A stretch of 64,000 bases of DNA from Zhengitettix transpicula (taxonomy: Eukaryota; Arthropoda; Insecta; Orthoptera; Tetrigidae), in the NCBI GenBank assembly GCA_037074705.1, contig CM073594.1, positions 18,862,307 to 18,926,306 on the forward strand, read 5' to 3'. Made by a program: the position numbers and the translations under genes. Shown here piece by piece: positions 33,668-45,940 of this stretch; position 1 is the first letter of the stretch, and every line of letters starts with the position of its first letter. Under the pieces are notes generated by a model. It made no database searches, was not told the origin of the DNA, and worked only from the letters and a program-made list of their open reading frames with translations.

Positions 33668-36313
33668 ATATATTTATTCTGGAACGAAGCTTTTTTTAAC
33701 ATGATTGCCGAATCTAGAACTACCCACAATTTTCCCAAATACACACACGAACTAACGATGGAATTCTACGACGCCCAGGAACGATGCCTCAGAATACTTC
33801 CGAGCAACATGACCCTCACTGTCCCGTTCTTGTGCACCTGCTCAGATCTCGACTTCCTCTCCGCCTTCTTGGTGTATCTTCTTCATAGTATTTGTGGCCA
33901 CCAATAATTTTAATTGAGGTATCATATTATTGGTGGCACTATTGGTGTCTCTGGTGGTTTCCTGCGTGCTTCTGGAATGTCTTCCCGGGGCCAGAGAACT
34001 GTTTACGGCAAAACAACGTCGGGGCACGACGCCGCACCCAAGTCTTAATCCCTTAGGGTATTAACTAAAGCACTCCCTGGACCTGTGCAGATCCGTGAAA
34101 ATTAAATGGCTTTGTTCTTGTTGCCTCAATTTATATTAGTATATATATTCATCTGATCGGAAACAAATATCAAAAATGATACGTAACAAAGCAACAAAAT
34201 ATATGCTGAGTTACAAGCCTGAAATTAATTACGTAACAATTTACTATACCGAAAAAACGATGCTCACATTCAAAGTCAAATTACGCCACGATGTCTTTCA
34301 GAAATGAAGACAAGTCGCGTGTTCAGAAACCTAATGATGATAAAGTTAATGGCTTGCATTAACTCTACGGCGAGGCAAGAGCCTCGGAGAACAAGCGTCA
34401 AAATTAAATTATCGGGTTTATGATTATTAAATGAAAGCATTACCCCGCGTATAATTAAACAGGAACTAGTAGTTTATAAAAATAAATCCGAACTGCGAAT
34501 ACATTTAAAATATATTTAACATAATATTGATGATTACGTCAACTTCGTTAATATCACAAATTGGTCACTCTTCCAGAATCAACTGGAAAAGTACAAATTA
34601 AAAAAAATACATTTATTTGCATATATCCAAATAACTGTCGCAAACAATTTGGGTTTTCTGGCGGACCTCAAATGTTTCATAATCACTTTAATAACATTCA
34701 TGAATAGACGAAAAATAAAACTCCTTGGAGTGATCACTGATTTCTGATTCCTATTTACCTCGACTTCTTCATAATTTCTTTTGATATCCAGGTAACACAG
34801 CCGCTTCATTCGCGATTTTATAAATCTCCAGACAATGAGCTACAATTCCGACGGCGACTTGTAAAATTTACAGTTACCAAAAAAAGTAAAACATACTCGG
34901 ACCCAACAATTTGTGTTTAAAACATCGGTATTATCTTAAAATTGCTACCAGCACGGGAAAATCTACGTCACTTCCGCCGCCAGGTGTCCACACCTGCCAC
35001 TTTCACTATGGCGAAACGCTTCCTGTTGACCTGACCTTCCAGCTCGAAAAGTGTGTGCCAACCCACGTCGTCCGTAACTGCAAGCTACAGACTCTTCAAC
35101 GTTTGTCCCTTTCAAGCAAATCTTGTTAAATCACATTACTTGTCGAGAACTAACCGAAAGTAGTTAAGCAAAATTACTTTCCAAGTATTAAATAATTTCT
35201 GCTTGTCTGTACTTGATTACCCAAGATCGTTTGTCCTCGAGGCTATCGCTGCCTTGAGGTCACGGACGGTGGATTTTGTGAAGTTATCATTTATTGGAAA
35301 AGTGTACAACAGAACAAGGGTTGGATGGGGCACGTACAATGAAGATATTGTCGCACGTTCTCGCAAGAACTAGCACAAATTGCGTTTCCTTTGTTCTGTT
35401 TTCTCTCCCTCGGCCACCTGACAAGGGTTAACTAACCCCCATGACGTTTCCCTCCTCACTTGCGCCGAGATAAATTAGCGAGGGCACGACTGACTAATCG
35501 ATACGGTCCATAGTCAATTCTCCATTTCTCTCTTCCATAAAGGTGCTGGGGAAAAAAATCATAATTGTGAAACGCTTGCTGCATAACTTCGGATCAATAC
35601 GCAGTAACGTAACGTGCCTGAAGAATAACACTAACAGCTTCATATTAATAAAAAAAAATTACGAAATATATTCTGGGACTAATCTATCTTTATCGATTTA
35701 TTCGCTATAGTGATTTAGTTGAGAAAAAGTAAATATTTATATGCACAAAATAATTAAACCCCTCGCAAAAAGTCCTTCAAAAAACCATCGACACACTCAT
35801 CTGCCCACGAAAGCATTTAATAAAAAAGAAGGTAAAGTATGAAAGTGAACTGATATAATAAACTAACTAGCTTCAGTATTTACTCTCAGAAATTGAGACG
35901 CAAACATATTTGAAAAGTTGAAACTTAATGTTATCGACTCCATCATTAATAAAATAAAAAAAATACCGACTGTTAAATAACAACCCTTTCGTGTCACGCA
36001 GAGTAAGACGTTCTTACTTCCAAAGAAAATGATTACAGGAAATGATTCAGGATACGGAGAGAAATGTAGACATTAGCGTCGCTTTGCGTCAGTTCATCTG
36101 ATAATTGCGACAGTCCTTGATGATCCTTTACATCCGTTACATTCCTTCTCCTCGCCTGTCTGCCAGATATCTTCGTTATTTTCAATCCTCATTAATTCAG
36201 TCAATCTTGATCTTCGGCTCTTTCAGTATCATAATTTAGCTTCCACGAGTCTCTTAATATGGAACTGAAAGGCTGCATTCTCGTATGACGCGAACGCTGA
36301 TGATGTTGGACCG
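33668..36313. other. Region without recognised gene
   Basis: Contains a small perfect inverted repeat (ccaccaataat/attattggtgg) at about 33897-33937. Unrecognised short frames occur at 33701-33907 (plus), 33842-34027 (minus), 34579-34809 (minus) and 34911-35129 (plus). No exon can be supported. Confidence 0.4.
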
Positions 36314-36513
36314 TTTTTTTTTTTAGGGCAACAGGCTACATGAGGGTGATCCACATTGGGCAACTCCCCTTTAATAGCATAGGAAGGGATTTGAAAGGGG
36401 GGATGCGGAAGGGTAGAGGAAGGTAGCCAATGGTTAACTAGGGTCCCCGGGCTATGGTTTAAGGATCCTACCCGGCATTCGCCTAAAGAAATGCAGGGAA
36501 AACCCTAGAAAAA
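36314..36513 (-). mobile_element. Element A copy 15, 5'-truncated
   Basis: T-run at 36314-36324, subtype-2 3' end, about 190 bp of body, truncated after aaccctagaaaa. It is little diverged, so probably a fairly recent insertion. Confidence 0.85.
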
Positions 36514-36634
36514 TGTCAGTCGGCTTTGGATCTTTGCAGTTATTCGCTCATAGACTCGCAAACCGTAGATAGTCCTGGATATTATAGTTGTTAGACTATA
36601 CACAGCCACACACTTTCTCAATTTATGTCGTTTC

Positions 36635-36860
36635 TCTACCGTCTCCTACCATGCACTCTAGAGCATCGCTCCCCACAAAAATGGAGCTCTGCGTCTCGTA
36701 AAATGAACTTCGACAATCTCAGCAAGCATGCATTATTGACACATATTCTTGTATACAACTCGTGTGTTTTTACGCCGCCAACAACACGAGTCCAAATTTT
36801 GTTCATTAGTCAATTATTTCCTTTTAATTACCACAATATATATAATGTATTTTTTATACG
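36635..36860. repeat. Repeat E copy 2
   Basis: Same orientation as 6235-6480 and similarly diverged. Shared strings include cagcaagcat, attcttgtatacaact, gagtccaaatt and accacaatatatat. Element class unknown. Confidence 0.6.
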
Positions 36861-37755
36861 ACCTATTTCTCTCTGTATTTCTCCAAACGACGCCGAGTCA
36901 CAGAAAAAAATGATCCCCGTAAAAATATGTCAGAATAGACTAGGTTAATGGCAGTTTTAGGAATACCTGGGTTGAACAGTTTAGGATACATAAACGTTTG
37001 CGCAACTAGGTGTGTTTTAACCTTTCCAAACTGTCGTATACAACATAAGTGGGTATTGAATTTTTTTCGTAAGCTTAAAAACCATATCACAGTTGTAAAG
37101 CGAGTAATAAAACTTGCCAAGACTATCTCTGAAGTAAAACAGATCCAACTATAACCCAGAGATAAATGAAAGGGTTCTAAACGCCTAGGCCACTGGTACC
37201 AAAATTAAGATCAAACGGATTTCACTACAATTTTTGTCCACAATCGTAATTTAAACCAGTCTTTTTCTTTTAATAAGATTGTAAATTGTTACATAAGCTG
37301 CCAGGGAAAGATTTAATGCCAATATTTTGTTGCAATAAATCTTCAGTTGTCACGACTTGTGTCTAAAGACTCCCGACATACTTGGCCGATGTCAATGGAC
37401 GAACGGTCTTGAGGCCTCCAATAAATAAAAAAAAACCGCTCCCGAGACGAATGCACGATTCACGCTTGAGCAATGCTCCGTGACAACTAAGGTTCGCCGA
37501 TGAACATCCAAAATGAATTTAAAAAACCTCACTCTCAGCTAATCAATTCTTAATCCTCACCTGCTGTATGACTAACTCTCCGTGTCGTAAACGCGGAGTG
37601 GGACGCTTGGAAAACTCTTTATCAAGTTACGAATGTACATTTCCCATCTATATTATACATCGTACTGCTGACACTCCTATTTGAATCCCTTGACTTAAAT
37701 TTGTATTCACGAGTATCTGGAGTTGTCGAATTTATTCGTTGAAGATTGATTATAC
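36861..37755. other. Spacer, nothing recognised
   Basis: A 68-codon plus frame (36948-37154) beginning MAVLGIPGLNSLGYI has no recognised domain. Confidence 0.4.
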
Positions 37756-38503
37756 TGTAAAGAATTATTTTTGTGGGCTGGGTTTTTTTTACGTTAAATC
37801 AAAATAAATATTTGACCAATAAAGAAATTTTATATAAGTTTATTAAAGTTAAACATGAAAACTCTTATCTCAGGCACCACATAGAAGACATCTGCTGCCC
37901 GTACCAAATGCGTACTGCTATTCTGTGTTGTGTTGCCTGCTGTAGCTCTCGTACCGACGTACAGGGGTTGATCACTGGCTAAGGCGTCGGCCTCCGGGAT
38001 TGAATGCTGACAAGCCGTCGTACTAAATTGTGTGGTGCTATTCTGTGAACTCTTCACTAACAAATTGTGGCCCCTTTCTCACGACGATTCTGCCTCGAAC
38101 TATATCAGAGACAACAACTTTACGGAGCCTCTCTTAATCACATCCACCAGCTTCGGTGAGCGCAGAACAACTGTCCAGTTTCAGAAGCTTATCTCCGTCC
38201 CCTCCAGTATATCCTCCCATTTTTTTACTTTTTTCATTGCTAGAAAACTTCGTCGAAATGCCAGTTGACTGATTCTTCCATTGTCACAAGATTTATAGGA
38301 CGCAGCTGCAGTTCCGTAGTCAACAATGGCTAACCATTCTGTCATGTTGAGGCCAAAAATCGAGACAGAACACGAAATTACTTGGATGGAAATATTTATC
38401 TTCTCCACCCCCCCACGCACGTGCTCCGTTTCGAATTCTCAAGACCAGATCAAACAACACTTCCGAGACAAAGAAAAACTTAAACCTAAATACACGCGTT
38501 ACA
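37756..38503 (+). mobile_element. Solo-LTR-like element, copy 2
   Basis: The 748-bp plus-strand copy of the LTR-like element at 32901-33667. It starts TGTAAAG and ends CGTTACA, with the 5-bp inverted termini TGTAA/TTACA. A TATA-like box (ttatataag) lies at about 37831-37839. The flanks are ATAC and GTAC, an imperfect 4-bp target duplication. It carries a segment near 37971-38020 (gctaaggcgtcggcctccgg) that differs from copy 1. Together with copy 1 it forms an inverted repeat with about 4.1 kb between arms. Confidence 0.7.
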
Positions 38504-39877
38504 GTACACACTCATGTTTTCAGCTCCTTAATACGTCCTCTTATTTTACCATTGGTCCCCATCAGAGTTTCTACTCTTGCCACCAGCCAACATTGGCATT
38601 TCCTTCCTGTATGGCATTCTTAACATGGTTCTTTTTTTTTTTGAAGTCCACGTTTCTTTTAAACTTCTAAAGCCTTCTCTCACAAAGGTCTAATCACATT
38701 CGACAACTGTAGATTGATTTATCGGAAACAGTTTCCAACCAGTTTCAATAATTTTTAGTCCTTAATGGGAACTGAGACATCCTTATTTATCGAATCTACA
38801 TTCGACGTTTTCTTTCTTCTAATTTTTCGAATGTAGGTGTCAACCTTAAACAAAAAAAAATCCCCGTTGATGCCACTATGATGCTGTTACGTTGATACTC
38901 TCACCTCATTAATCCAATATATTTCGAGGATATTACGAACATGATTTGCAACTTCTCCGGCAATTGATTCTTCGCACAGACGCCCGTAATAATGGTGTTT
39001 CGCCAAGATAGAAAACCCCTCTCGGGCTGTTTCCAAGAGAAATTCCGTTCTTGTTTCATTTAAATATCAGACACAGTTCCTGTTGCACCAGCTCAGAGCA
39101 CTCGAGCTCGAAGAATCTTTCGTGTCGCAGTGAACACAATCAACTGACTGACTGAACAGTGGTTTTCGACACCGTAACAAGAGCCGGCCCTGTGGTTGTG
39201 GCTGCAATGAATGTTAATGTGTCTGATTTATTAATGAGACGCTGGCAGATTGCGCTCCAAACATTCACTCACACGTCTTTTTTTAACTCTACACGTAAAA
39301 CACGTGTCATGTTTTCATCAGTTATATACGTACACCTGAAATAAGAGTATCGGCACTGTCTACTAGTATCTTAATAAATGAAGAATTAATCAAAAACGTT
39401 AAATGATAACGGTCGTTTGGATCTCCTACATAGATAAATGCTTAAGAAAATCCTAGGACCTGAAACGTAATAAAGACGTACTAATAAGAAAAGTACAAGA
39501 AATAAATAGCAGTAAAAAAACTGCAAGAGACGAGTTAATGATTCACAAAAAAGACCAATTACATAAATTGACACAAATCAATTGCTTAAGTAAATGTTTG
39601 TCAAAATATAGACTAGAAATTTAAATTGTAAATTCAATGGCCTTGAATGTTATTACAGACAGGCTGACGTTGACAACAAATTGACCGATTGAGTACGTTA
39701 TCAAGGAACTGGACTAGAATGCACGAGCATTCGACAATAAAGTGCAGGATAAGGGCAAAGGTTTTCGAATAGAAAGTCAGAAAAAGATAATATCACTTCT
39801 ATGACGACTGTGTAGCGGGTGAATATAGGATACAGCATGGAAGAAGTGCAATAAATATATTAAATGGAGTCCTTGTA
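38504..39877. other. Region without recognised gene
   Basis: AT-rich. Short frames at 39159-39344 (plus) and 39386-39574 (minus) have no recognised domain. Confidence 0.45.
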
Positions 39878-40293
39878 TTTTTGTAGGTGTAGACAGGCTA
39901 TGCATAGGGTAATCCACATGGTGGCAACTCCCCTCTTATAGCATAGGAAAAAAAGTGAAAAGGGGGATTCGGAAAGGTAAAGGAAGGTAGCAAAGGGTTA
40001 ACTAGGGCCCCCGGGCTATGGTTAAAGGATCCTACCCGGCAATTCGCCTAAAAGTTATGCAGGCAAACCCCTAGAAAAACCTGCAACAGGTAGGTATGGC
40101 ATTTGGTACTTGTCCCACGCCCTTCCGATGGCGGTAGAGGGGTTTTGCTGTGGGGTCGCAGCTTTCTCCTCGCTGTGCCTTGACCGGTTTAGGAGGCAGC
40201 TGGCCGACTATTCCAATGGGAATAGCGGACAACTCTTACCGTATGCCCAAAGTCTCCGACCCCGGAACATGTACCACTCAAAACACGCCGAGG
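39878..40293 (-). mobile_element. Element A copy 16 (subtype 1)
   Basis: T-run at 39878-39882, subtype-1 end and a body of about 400 bp, truncated near the ccgagg motif at 40293. It carries more substitutions than neighbouring subtype-2 copies, consistent with subtype 1 being older. Confidence 0.85.
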
Positions 40294-43200
40294 AGTCCCA
40301 TGGAGCAAAGATAAAGATTCTGCAAACAAGAGTGATGAATATATTGACTTATTGCACGGAGGGTTCAGAATTGGGAGTGGGGGGGGGGAGGAATGCCAGA
40401 AATGATAACTGCATAAGACTCTCTAGATATTCTCAGCTTAACTCACCTAACAATCTGACGTGCAAGTTTTTAATGAAGAATAATGCAATAAAATTTAATA
40501 GCCGGTATAAGTAAAGCCGCAAGACATTTTCCATTCCGAGATTATAAGAGGAAAGTGTAACGGGTTGCCAGACAGTGTAAAACATCACGTCGGTGCGGGC
40601 GAATCTAGTAAAATGAATGGGACGATTCATGAGGATAATGCAAAGTCATAAAATAAAGTGCGAGTCCGCGCAGACAGCGAATTTAGACGAGTGGAAAGCA
40701 AATGGAACTCTGCTTAATTCATCGAACACGTCATTCGTCTCTCGCGGTAGCTTAAAACTCAACGTTAAAATTTATCCTAACCAACCCCAATTTAAATGGT
40801 CGAAAATATCAAACCTAAGTCGTATTTTATAGAGGAATTTAGGTAACCGTTGCCCCAACCGTTATATCGACACAGACCTGATCTAAAAGCCATTATTATC
40901 GCTTCAAGTGCAGGAAAGGGAATATTCAAATACGCATCGATCAGGGGGCAAAATCAACATGTGGCTGGCTGCTGCGGGGGAATTCAGTCAACTGTCCACA
41001 TTCAGCTGCTGATTCCTCACTGACGCCAGAAATTTCAACAAGGTCCGGAACGATAACCATCTTCTTTTTCTGATGATGATCTGTCGTTCACTACACCGCC
41101 GCACTACTCATCACAATTCCTGCATCAAACGCCAGGAACAAAGCTCTGAATAAAGATAATAAAAAAAAAGATGGATCAGTTGAAAGTTACCACAACCAAA
41201 AAAAGGCTGATTAAGGAAACCAATTTGGCGAATACGAATCAAACTCAAACCAAGTGCTTGCAGCTCAGAGACGGTTATTCTGACGACAACGTCCAGATTG
41301 TCATCTCAACTTACTCTAAAAACTAAACATCTTCGGTAATTCCGCTCATGGATTCTAGTTTCTACCTTGCCTGTTATTTCTGGGTTCTTTTCCAGCACAA
41401 CGTTTCCCTTAATCTGTGTATGAGATGCCTCTTCGCTTCGTCCAATTCTCCAGTACCCTCAAGCAATCGACTATTCATATCATATGTAGCAGGATAACTA
41501 AATTTTCGACGTTCTCCACCACATCAAAATTTACAATTGTATACTTTTTAAACGTTACTAAACGTGTGTCGCGGAAAACATAATTAAGTAATTGGTTCTT
41601 CTTCTTCTCTGATTCACGTTAGTTCCACATTCGTCGCGGAAATACACAATTCGCAAACTAATTTGTTTTCGTGTCAGCCCTTGCTATCGACACTATCGAT
41701 ATTAAGAAATGTTTTCAGCGATTCTTAGGATTTATACGTTTATTCCCTTCATCAGCGTCGAACTGAACAGGCTTTATGATAACGATATCCCTCTTTTATA
41801 CCTCTTGATTGTCCAGTTTTATATATATAATGCCTAGTGTTCGTAAAGATCAGACTACTCTTCCTTAATTTCGACGTTCTCAACATTACGAAAGGGAAAC
41901 AGGACATTCTCACGGTCCGCAGAACGCGTTGACCCCATGTGTTAATTATGTACATAAAAAAAACGTAACTCAAACACACAGTTTTGAGTACACACATGTA
42001 CTAATTTCTCAGTAAAAATGCGTGAATTAAGCCAAAGTTTTTGTTTTATATACGCTTCGATACAGGGCTTCGATTCGTTACGTAGTTCGTTTTCCGCCTT
42101 CTGTTGATCGATAGACTTAAAAATTTAATAAGTAAAAGACTTTGTCCGAAGTTACGTAGCAGAAGTGGATCGAAACATTGGAAATAACGACTCGCAGAGT
42201 TAAACGACGACGTTTCAGAGGAAATTTCACTGATGCGTGAACATTCTCACAGTTCAAAGAACTGTACAAGAAACTTACAACATTTACAGAAATATATGGA
42301 CACCAATTTAAAAAATTATCTTGTTTAATTTTAGGAAAACATATTTTTTTGAGATCGTTATCTTGGAAACTGTGTATTTTTAATAACAGTAAACCAAAAT
42401 TATGAGACGTGAAGTTTTAATTGCCAACGAAGTAATATCTAGAGATTATAGAGAGGAAGGGATTTTGGTGTAGCCTTTTTTGGCTCGAGTGATCCTTATT
42501 CTACACCACTTTGATAAGTAACATTTATATAAGATGGCATTCGAGTAGAAGAGTTATCGGAAACAAACTTTTAAAGGAACTTTACAATCAGTTCACTAAC
42601 TTTTGCTAGTGGAATTTGCATGATCTTAGTTGTTTACCACTGAATGATGTCGATGCAATCCAGGCCCAGAAAACCTCTAACAATAATTGTAGTAATTCCT
42701 CCCTACATCTGATTGAACAACACCAATTTTCAGCCCAATAACGTCGTTGAATAAAAATGCACATGCTGGGGAAGAACAATAATTACAAGTAAAAATTTCT
42801 CAAACAACTGTTTCAGCAAACTGGATATAATACCAAAAACAATTAATTATAAAATAAACTGGTTTAGGTAAATACAAACAAAAATATTTTATGGCGATAT
42901 GACCCAAATGTTCTAAGTAAAAATAGTGTCCTGTTAAATAACTTTTTTCATACCTCTTTTATTTATACTCTTCTCTATGTCTTAAAATACTCCCTAAAAA
43001 GATTCTCAGACATGAAAAACGAACCACACACATGTGATGAAGTATCACCAATACAATCCATAAGGCCTTTGACAAATATGCAGTATATTCTTCCATATAA
43101 TTTTATGATAATAATAAATCTTTACCTTTAACAGAGGGTTCGTAAAATTTAAATCACTTTTAAAATAACAACAATCAAAGGTGTCATAAAAAATTCCTTT

Positions 43201-44789
43201 GATTCGCTCATTAAAAACTAAATAGCACATACCAATCCAATCATAGTTGAAATTATAACTTCAACTCCTCCAAAGCCCCAGCAAAGAAGACTTAAAACGA
43301 AAACATCCAGGAGGTCTTCGAATACTAATTCTGTTAACTTACTAAACTGAGACATTAATTAAAATAATTCAATGTAAATTAATAAGTGATAATTGTTACG
43401 GACAATCTAATGGTTGCAATTAACGGTATGTTAACATATTAATTTCATTAGAATACTTAATCACTATTATCAGAACTGTAAAATCGCTAGATATTAAGTT
43501 AACTGTAGCATAAAAAATAAATAATAAAAAATATAAAAAACTTTGCAAATAAGTTTGTCATGAGACGTGCATTAGTTTATCATTATACACTTTAGTGTAT
43601 CCCTCAAAACTATACAAATTCACTATACTTATTCCAATATATACTATCAAAAACTCATTACGTCCATATATCCAATTCAGACATTTACGCATTATATAAA
43701 CTCCTTATTTTTAGTTTCTGATAAAATTAATGTATTCCATTCAGATAGTGAGTCAGGCAGATTAGACCACCACTTCTTGACTGATTATGTTGTTTTATAC
43801 ATTTCCATAATTTCACAAAATTAAACAATTTTGGAAAAGGAAAAAGAAATTAGAAAGTTAGAGTATAAAGTTACAAAAGAGATACTTTTAATAAAATTTC
43901 AAAGACAGACACAATAAATGCATGCTCACTCAGTGGCAGTACTTAATTTCCCTAGTGTACATTGCTTCTAACTACAATATGAAACTGTCAACTAAAGGAG
44001 TCGTCTCTTTTTTGTCACAAAATATTTCATTATTCTATAAGACTGCTTGAATCAAGGAAAAAATGTAATGAAATAAACTTGTAAGTGAGGACAAAAATAT
44101 AATAATTTAAGAATAATTTTTTGTGATTTAAAACTAACATAAAATCTATGATTTTGCCCAAAATTGTACTCTTTTATTACCAAGCCTTGCAATATTGTCT
44201 GACATGATTTTTCCATAAGCACAAAGTAAATACATGATTCATTAAAATGTAAATTTCCCATATTCAAACCAAAATTTAAATTGATACTAAGTTATACCAT
44301 TTACAAGAAATAAATATATTTTGATCAAAAAAAAAATTTTTTTTGAAAGAGCTGTTTAAAAGAATTTATTAGAATTAATTTTAGAACCATGTAGATTATT
44401 TTTATCTGTTAAATTGGCGAACTTGTTGATACAAATCTGACAGTACCGATTAATCGAAAGCAATTGCAAACTTTATCATGTTAATTAAAAATACGATTGA
44501 AAATAACATATTTGGAATCTAAATTATATTACGAATAACACGCATATTTTTAGCTGTACTTGCTTACTTTTTTTTATATATATATCAAATGATAGTTGAT
44601 AAAAAAATATATGTAATAAATAAATTTAATTAAATTTCTTCGTTCATTAAGATTTAATAATCTACCAATATAACAACACGTAAAAATTGGAGTACATGTG
44701 TTATCTACATGAAGTTATTTGAATAAGTATGTTTACAATACAATGACTACCTGTATATTTTTCTACAACTGTCAAGGGTTCAAACTCAC
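40294..44789. other. Probable intron or flank of the FERM gene
   Basis: Downstream of the FERM first exon in its transcription direction. I searched by eye on the minus strand for the next FERM exon (expected to encode a 'DYFGLRYVD'-like motif) and did not find it. The sequence is AT-rich and free of element A. A 40-codon minus frame at about 40943-41066 starting MVIVPDLVEISGV has no splice support. Confidence 0.4.
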
Positions 44790-44885
44790 CTGGAAATCGC
44801 ACTCCACAACCTCAGTGTCTTCCAGTAATCTAACTGTGCACTTGTAACTCACATTAATGTCACTTTTGCTCCCGAATTTTAGCAT
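44790..44885 (-). CDS. FRMD5: FERM-domain protein (FRMD3/FRMD5-like), first coding exon
   Basis: The minus strand reads 32 codons from an ATG at 44885 to a phase-0 donor (CAG|GTGAGT, intron from 44789 downwards). The peptide starts MLKFGSKSDI and ends CTVRLLEDTEVVECDFQ. 'CTVRLLxDxEVxEC' is the first beta strand of the FERM F1 lobe as found in FRMD3/FRMD5 and the fly relative CG5022. These are membrane-cytoskeleton adaptors of the band 4.1 superfamily. An in-frame stop lies upstream (near 44945) with no other in-frame ATG between, which supports this start. The base at -3 is A. An overlapping out-of-frame upstream ORF of 14 codons runs from 44904 to 44860. Later exons are not found. The family is secure; the exact paralogue is an inference from 32 residues. 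Confidence 0.8.
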
Positions 44886-44904
44886 ATTTACACTTGTAGT
44901 ACAT
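44860..44904 (-). promoter_or_regulatory. Upstream ORF overlapping the FERM start codon
   Basis: An ATG 19 nt before the main start opens a 14-codon frame (MYYKCKYAKIREQK) that ends past the main ATG in another frame. If the mRNA 5' end lies upstream of 44904, ribosomes that initiate here would bypass the FERM start, so it could lower translation. The transcription start is unknown. Confidence 0.4.
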
Positions 44905-45562
44905 GAGCCTTGTGAGTAGGTAAACGCGCTCACACATTCACTTCAATTTGACCAAACACACAGCACATGCTTCACAGAATCTTTGCTTTGCCACTAAACA
45001 CTGTCCAAGGAACGGAAACTCGGCAAACAACTGAACGTCGGCAAAAACGGCGCTTCAGTCCAAAATATAACACCGAATCTAGTTAAATGGAGCAATGACA
45101 GCCCGCGCAAAAATCGCCGACAGAATTAACACCACTGCAAGCAGTTATCTCACACATTTTTTTAGAATATTCAGTGTCAAATCACAGGATTCTTGTCTAT
45201 GTAAGGTTATCTTCGTAAATCTCAGCATGCGAAACTGTCACCGCGAAGTTAGACAAGGAACAATCAAAGTATGAGAAATTTGTTAGTTCTTTGATGGTGG
45301 AATTTCTCATAGGCGTAGACAGAAAACGTTATTTTACACTGTTTATAGTTGCAAGAAAACTAAAGTCATCTTTATATAAATGATAAAAATATTTTTGAAG
45401 AGTAAAGTAAGGTTACATGGAATTTTCAATACATTTTTGTAGCGTGAAAGAAAGAAATGTTTGATGCATAGGTTGGCAGCGGTGCTTTGCCAGCTGTGTT
45501 TCTCATCCCGCCGCAGCTATCAATTAACAAAGGTTGCCGCACAGGCGGTTTTAGATTCAAAC
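44886..45562. promoter_or_regulatory. Shared promoter interval of a divergent gene pair
   Basis: The 677 bp between the FERM start (minus) and the epimerase start (plus) must hold both 5' UTRs and transcription starts unless there are unseen upstream non-coding exons. It is more GC-balanced in parts (about 45000-45130 and 45465-45560) than the flanking intron DNA. It contains no element A or other recognised repeat. No canonical TATA box is placed convincingly for either gene, as is usual for housekeeping bidirectional promoters. Confidence 0.6.
45464..45562 (+). other. Possible in-frame N-terminal extension of the epimerase
   Basis: From the ATG at 45464 the frame runs open into exon 1. The extension starts MHRLAAVLCQLCFSSRRSYQ: basic, serine-rich, no acidic residue in its first 20, i.e. 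like a mitochondrial targeting presequence. The context of this ATG is weak (tttgATGc). It may simply be 5' UTR that happens to be open. Confidence 0.3.
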
Positions 45563-45632
45563 ATGGCAGCGGCGACGAGTGTTGTTATGCTTGACAGAGG
45601 GAATAACACAACGTGCACAATAAACTTGCACG
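45563..45632 (+). CDS. Glucose-6-phosphate 1-epimerase-like, coding exon 1
   Basis: Encodes 23 codons plus one base: MAAATSVVMLDRGNNTTC then TINLH, followed by donor CG|GTAAGA. Spliced to the next exon it gives the strand-turn-strand opening of the galactose-mutarotase-like family that includes putative glucose-6-phosphate 1-epimerases (D-hexose-6-phosphate mutarotase). These interconvert alpha and beta anomers of glucose 6-phosphate in the cytosol. The start has a strong context (caaacATGg). The frame remains open upstream to an in-frame ATG at 45464, which would add 33 residues. Intron 1 is 256 bp with phase 1 at this boundary. The catalytic His/Glu residues lie in later exons and cannot be checked. 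Confidence 0.85.
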
Positions 45633-45888
45633 GTAAGAAATTTATACTTGTTACGTACTTACTTATAGTGGTAATTTCTATCGCGGAGAGGTAACTTAAT
45701 TGCCTTACAGTGTCTCATTAAGTATTTATAACGAAAACATTTTCGGCACCTACTGAGTCATGCCTATGACACAAGGCGCCTTATCGCATGACTCGTACAA
45801 ACGATCCTGTTAAGTATTTTTAACTGTACCGTTTAAACCTTTGAGTAGTAATTTTATTTACAATTAATTTTTCCCGTGTCACTTTCAG

Positions 45889-45940
45889 GCGCGACTGTTG
45901 TTTCATGGCGCGTTAACAACCAGGAACAGCTCTTCGTAAG
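45889..45940 (+). CDS. Glucose-6-phosphate 1-epimerase-like, coding exon 2
   Basis: Starts after acceptor tttcag (to 45888) and ends AG|GTAATT at 45940; 52 nt, entered in phase 1 and left in phase 2. Joined to exon 1 it encodes GATVVSWRVNNQEQLFV, then a split codon AG-N that can specify Ser as in the family (usual continuation 'FVS'). The 'HGATVxSW' turn is characteristic of this enzyme group in animals and fungi. The remaining exons, including the ones with the conserved 'RGGxPxxFPQFG' region, were not seen to the right end of the window, so intron 2 is probably longer than 18 kb or the gene model ends differently. Confidence 0.85.

Noticed and set aside
32901..38503. One complete LTR retrotransposon or a terminal-inverted-repeat DNA transposon spanning both copies
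   Set aside because: LTRs of one element would be direct, not inverted. Each copy has its own TG...CA ends and its own flanking 4-bp duplication, and no transposase or pol lies between.
40943..41066. 40-codon minus-strand frame (MVIVPDLVEISGV...) as the next FERM exon
   Set aside because: It does not match any FERM lobe and has no acceptor/donor pair at fitting phases.
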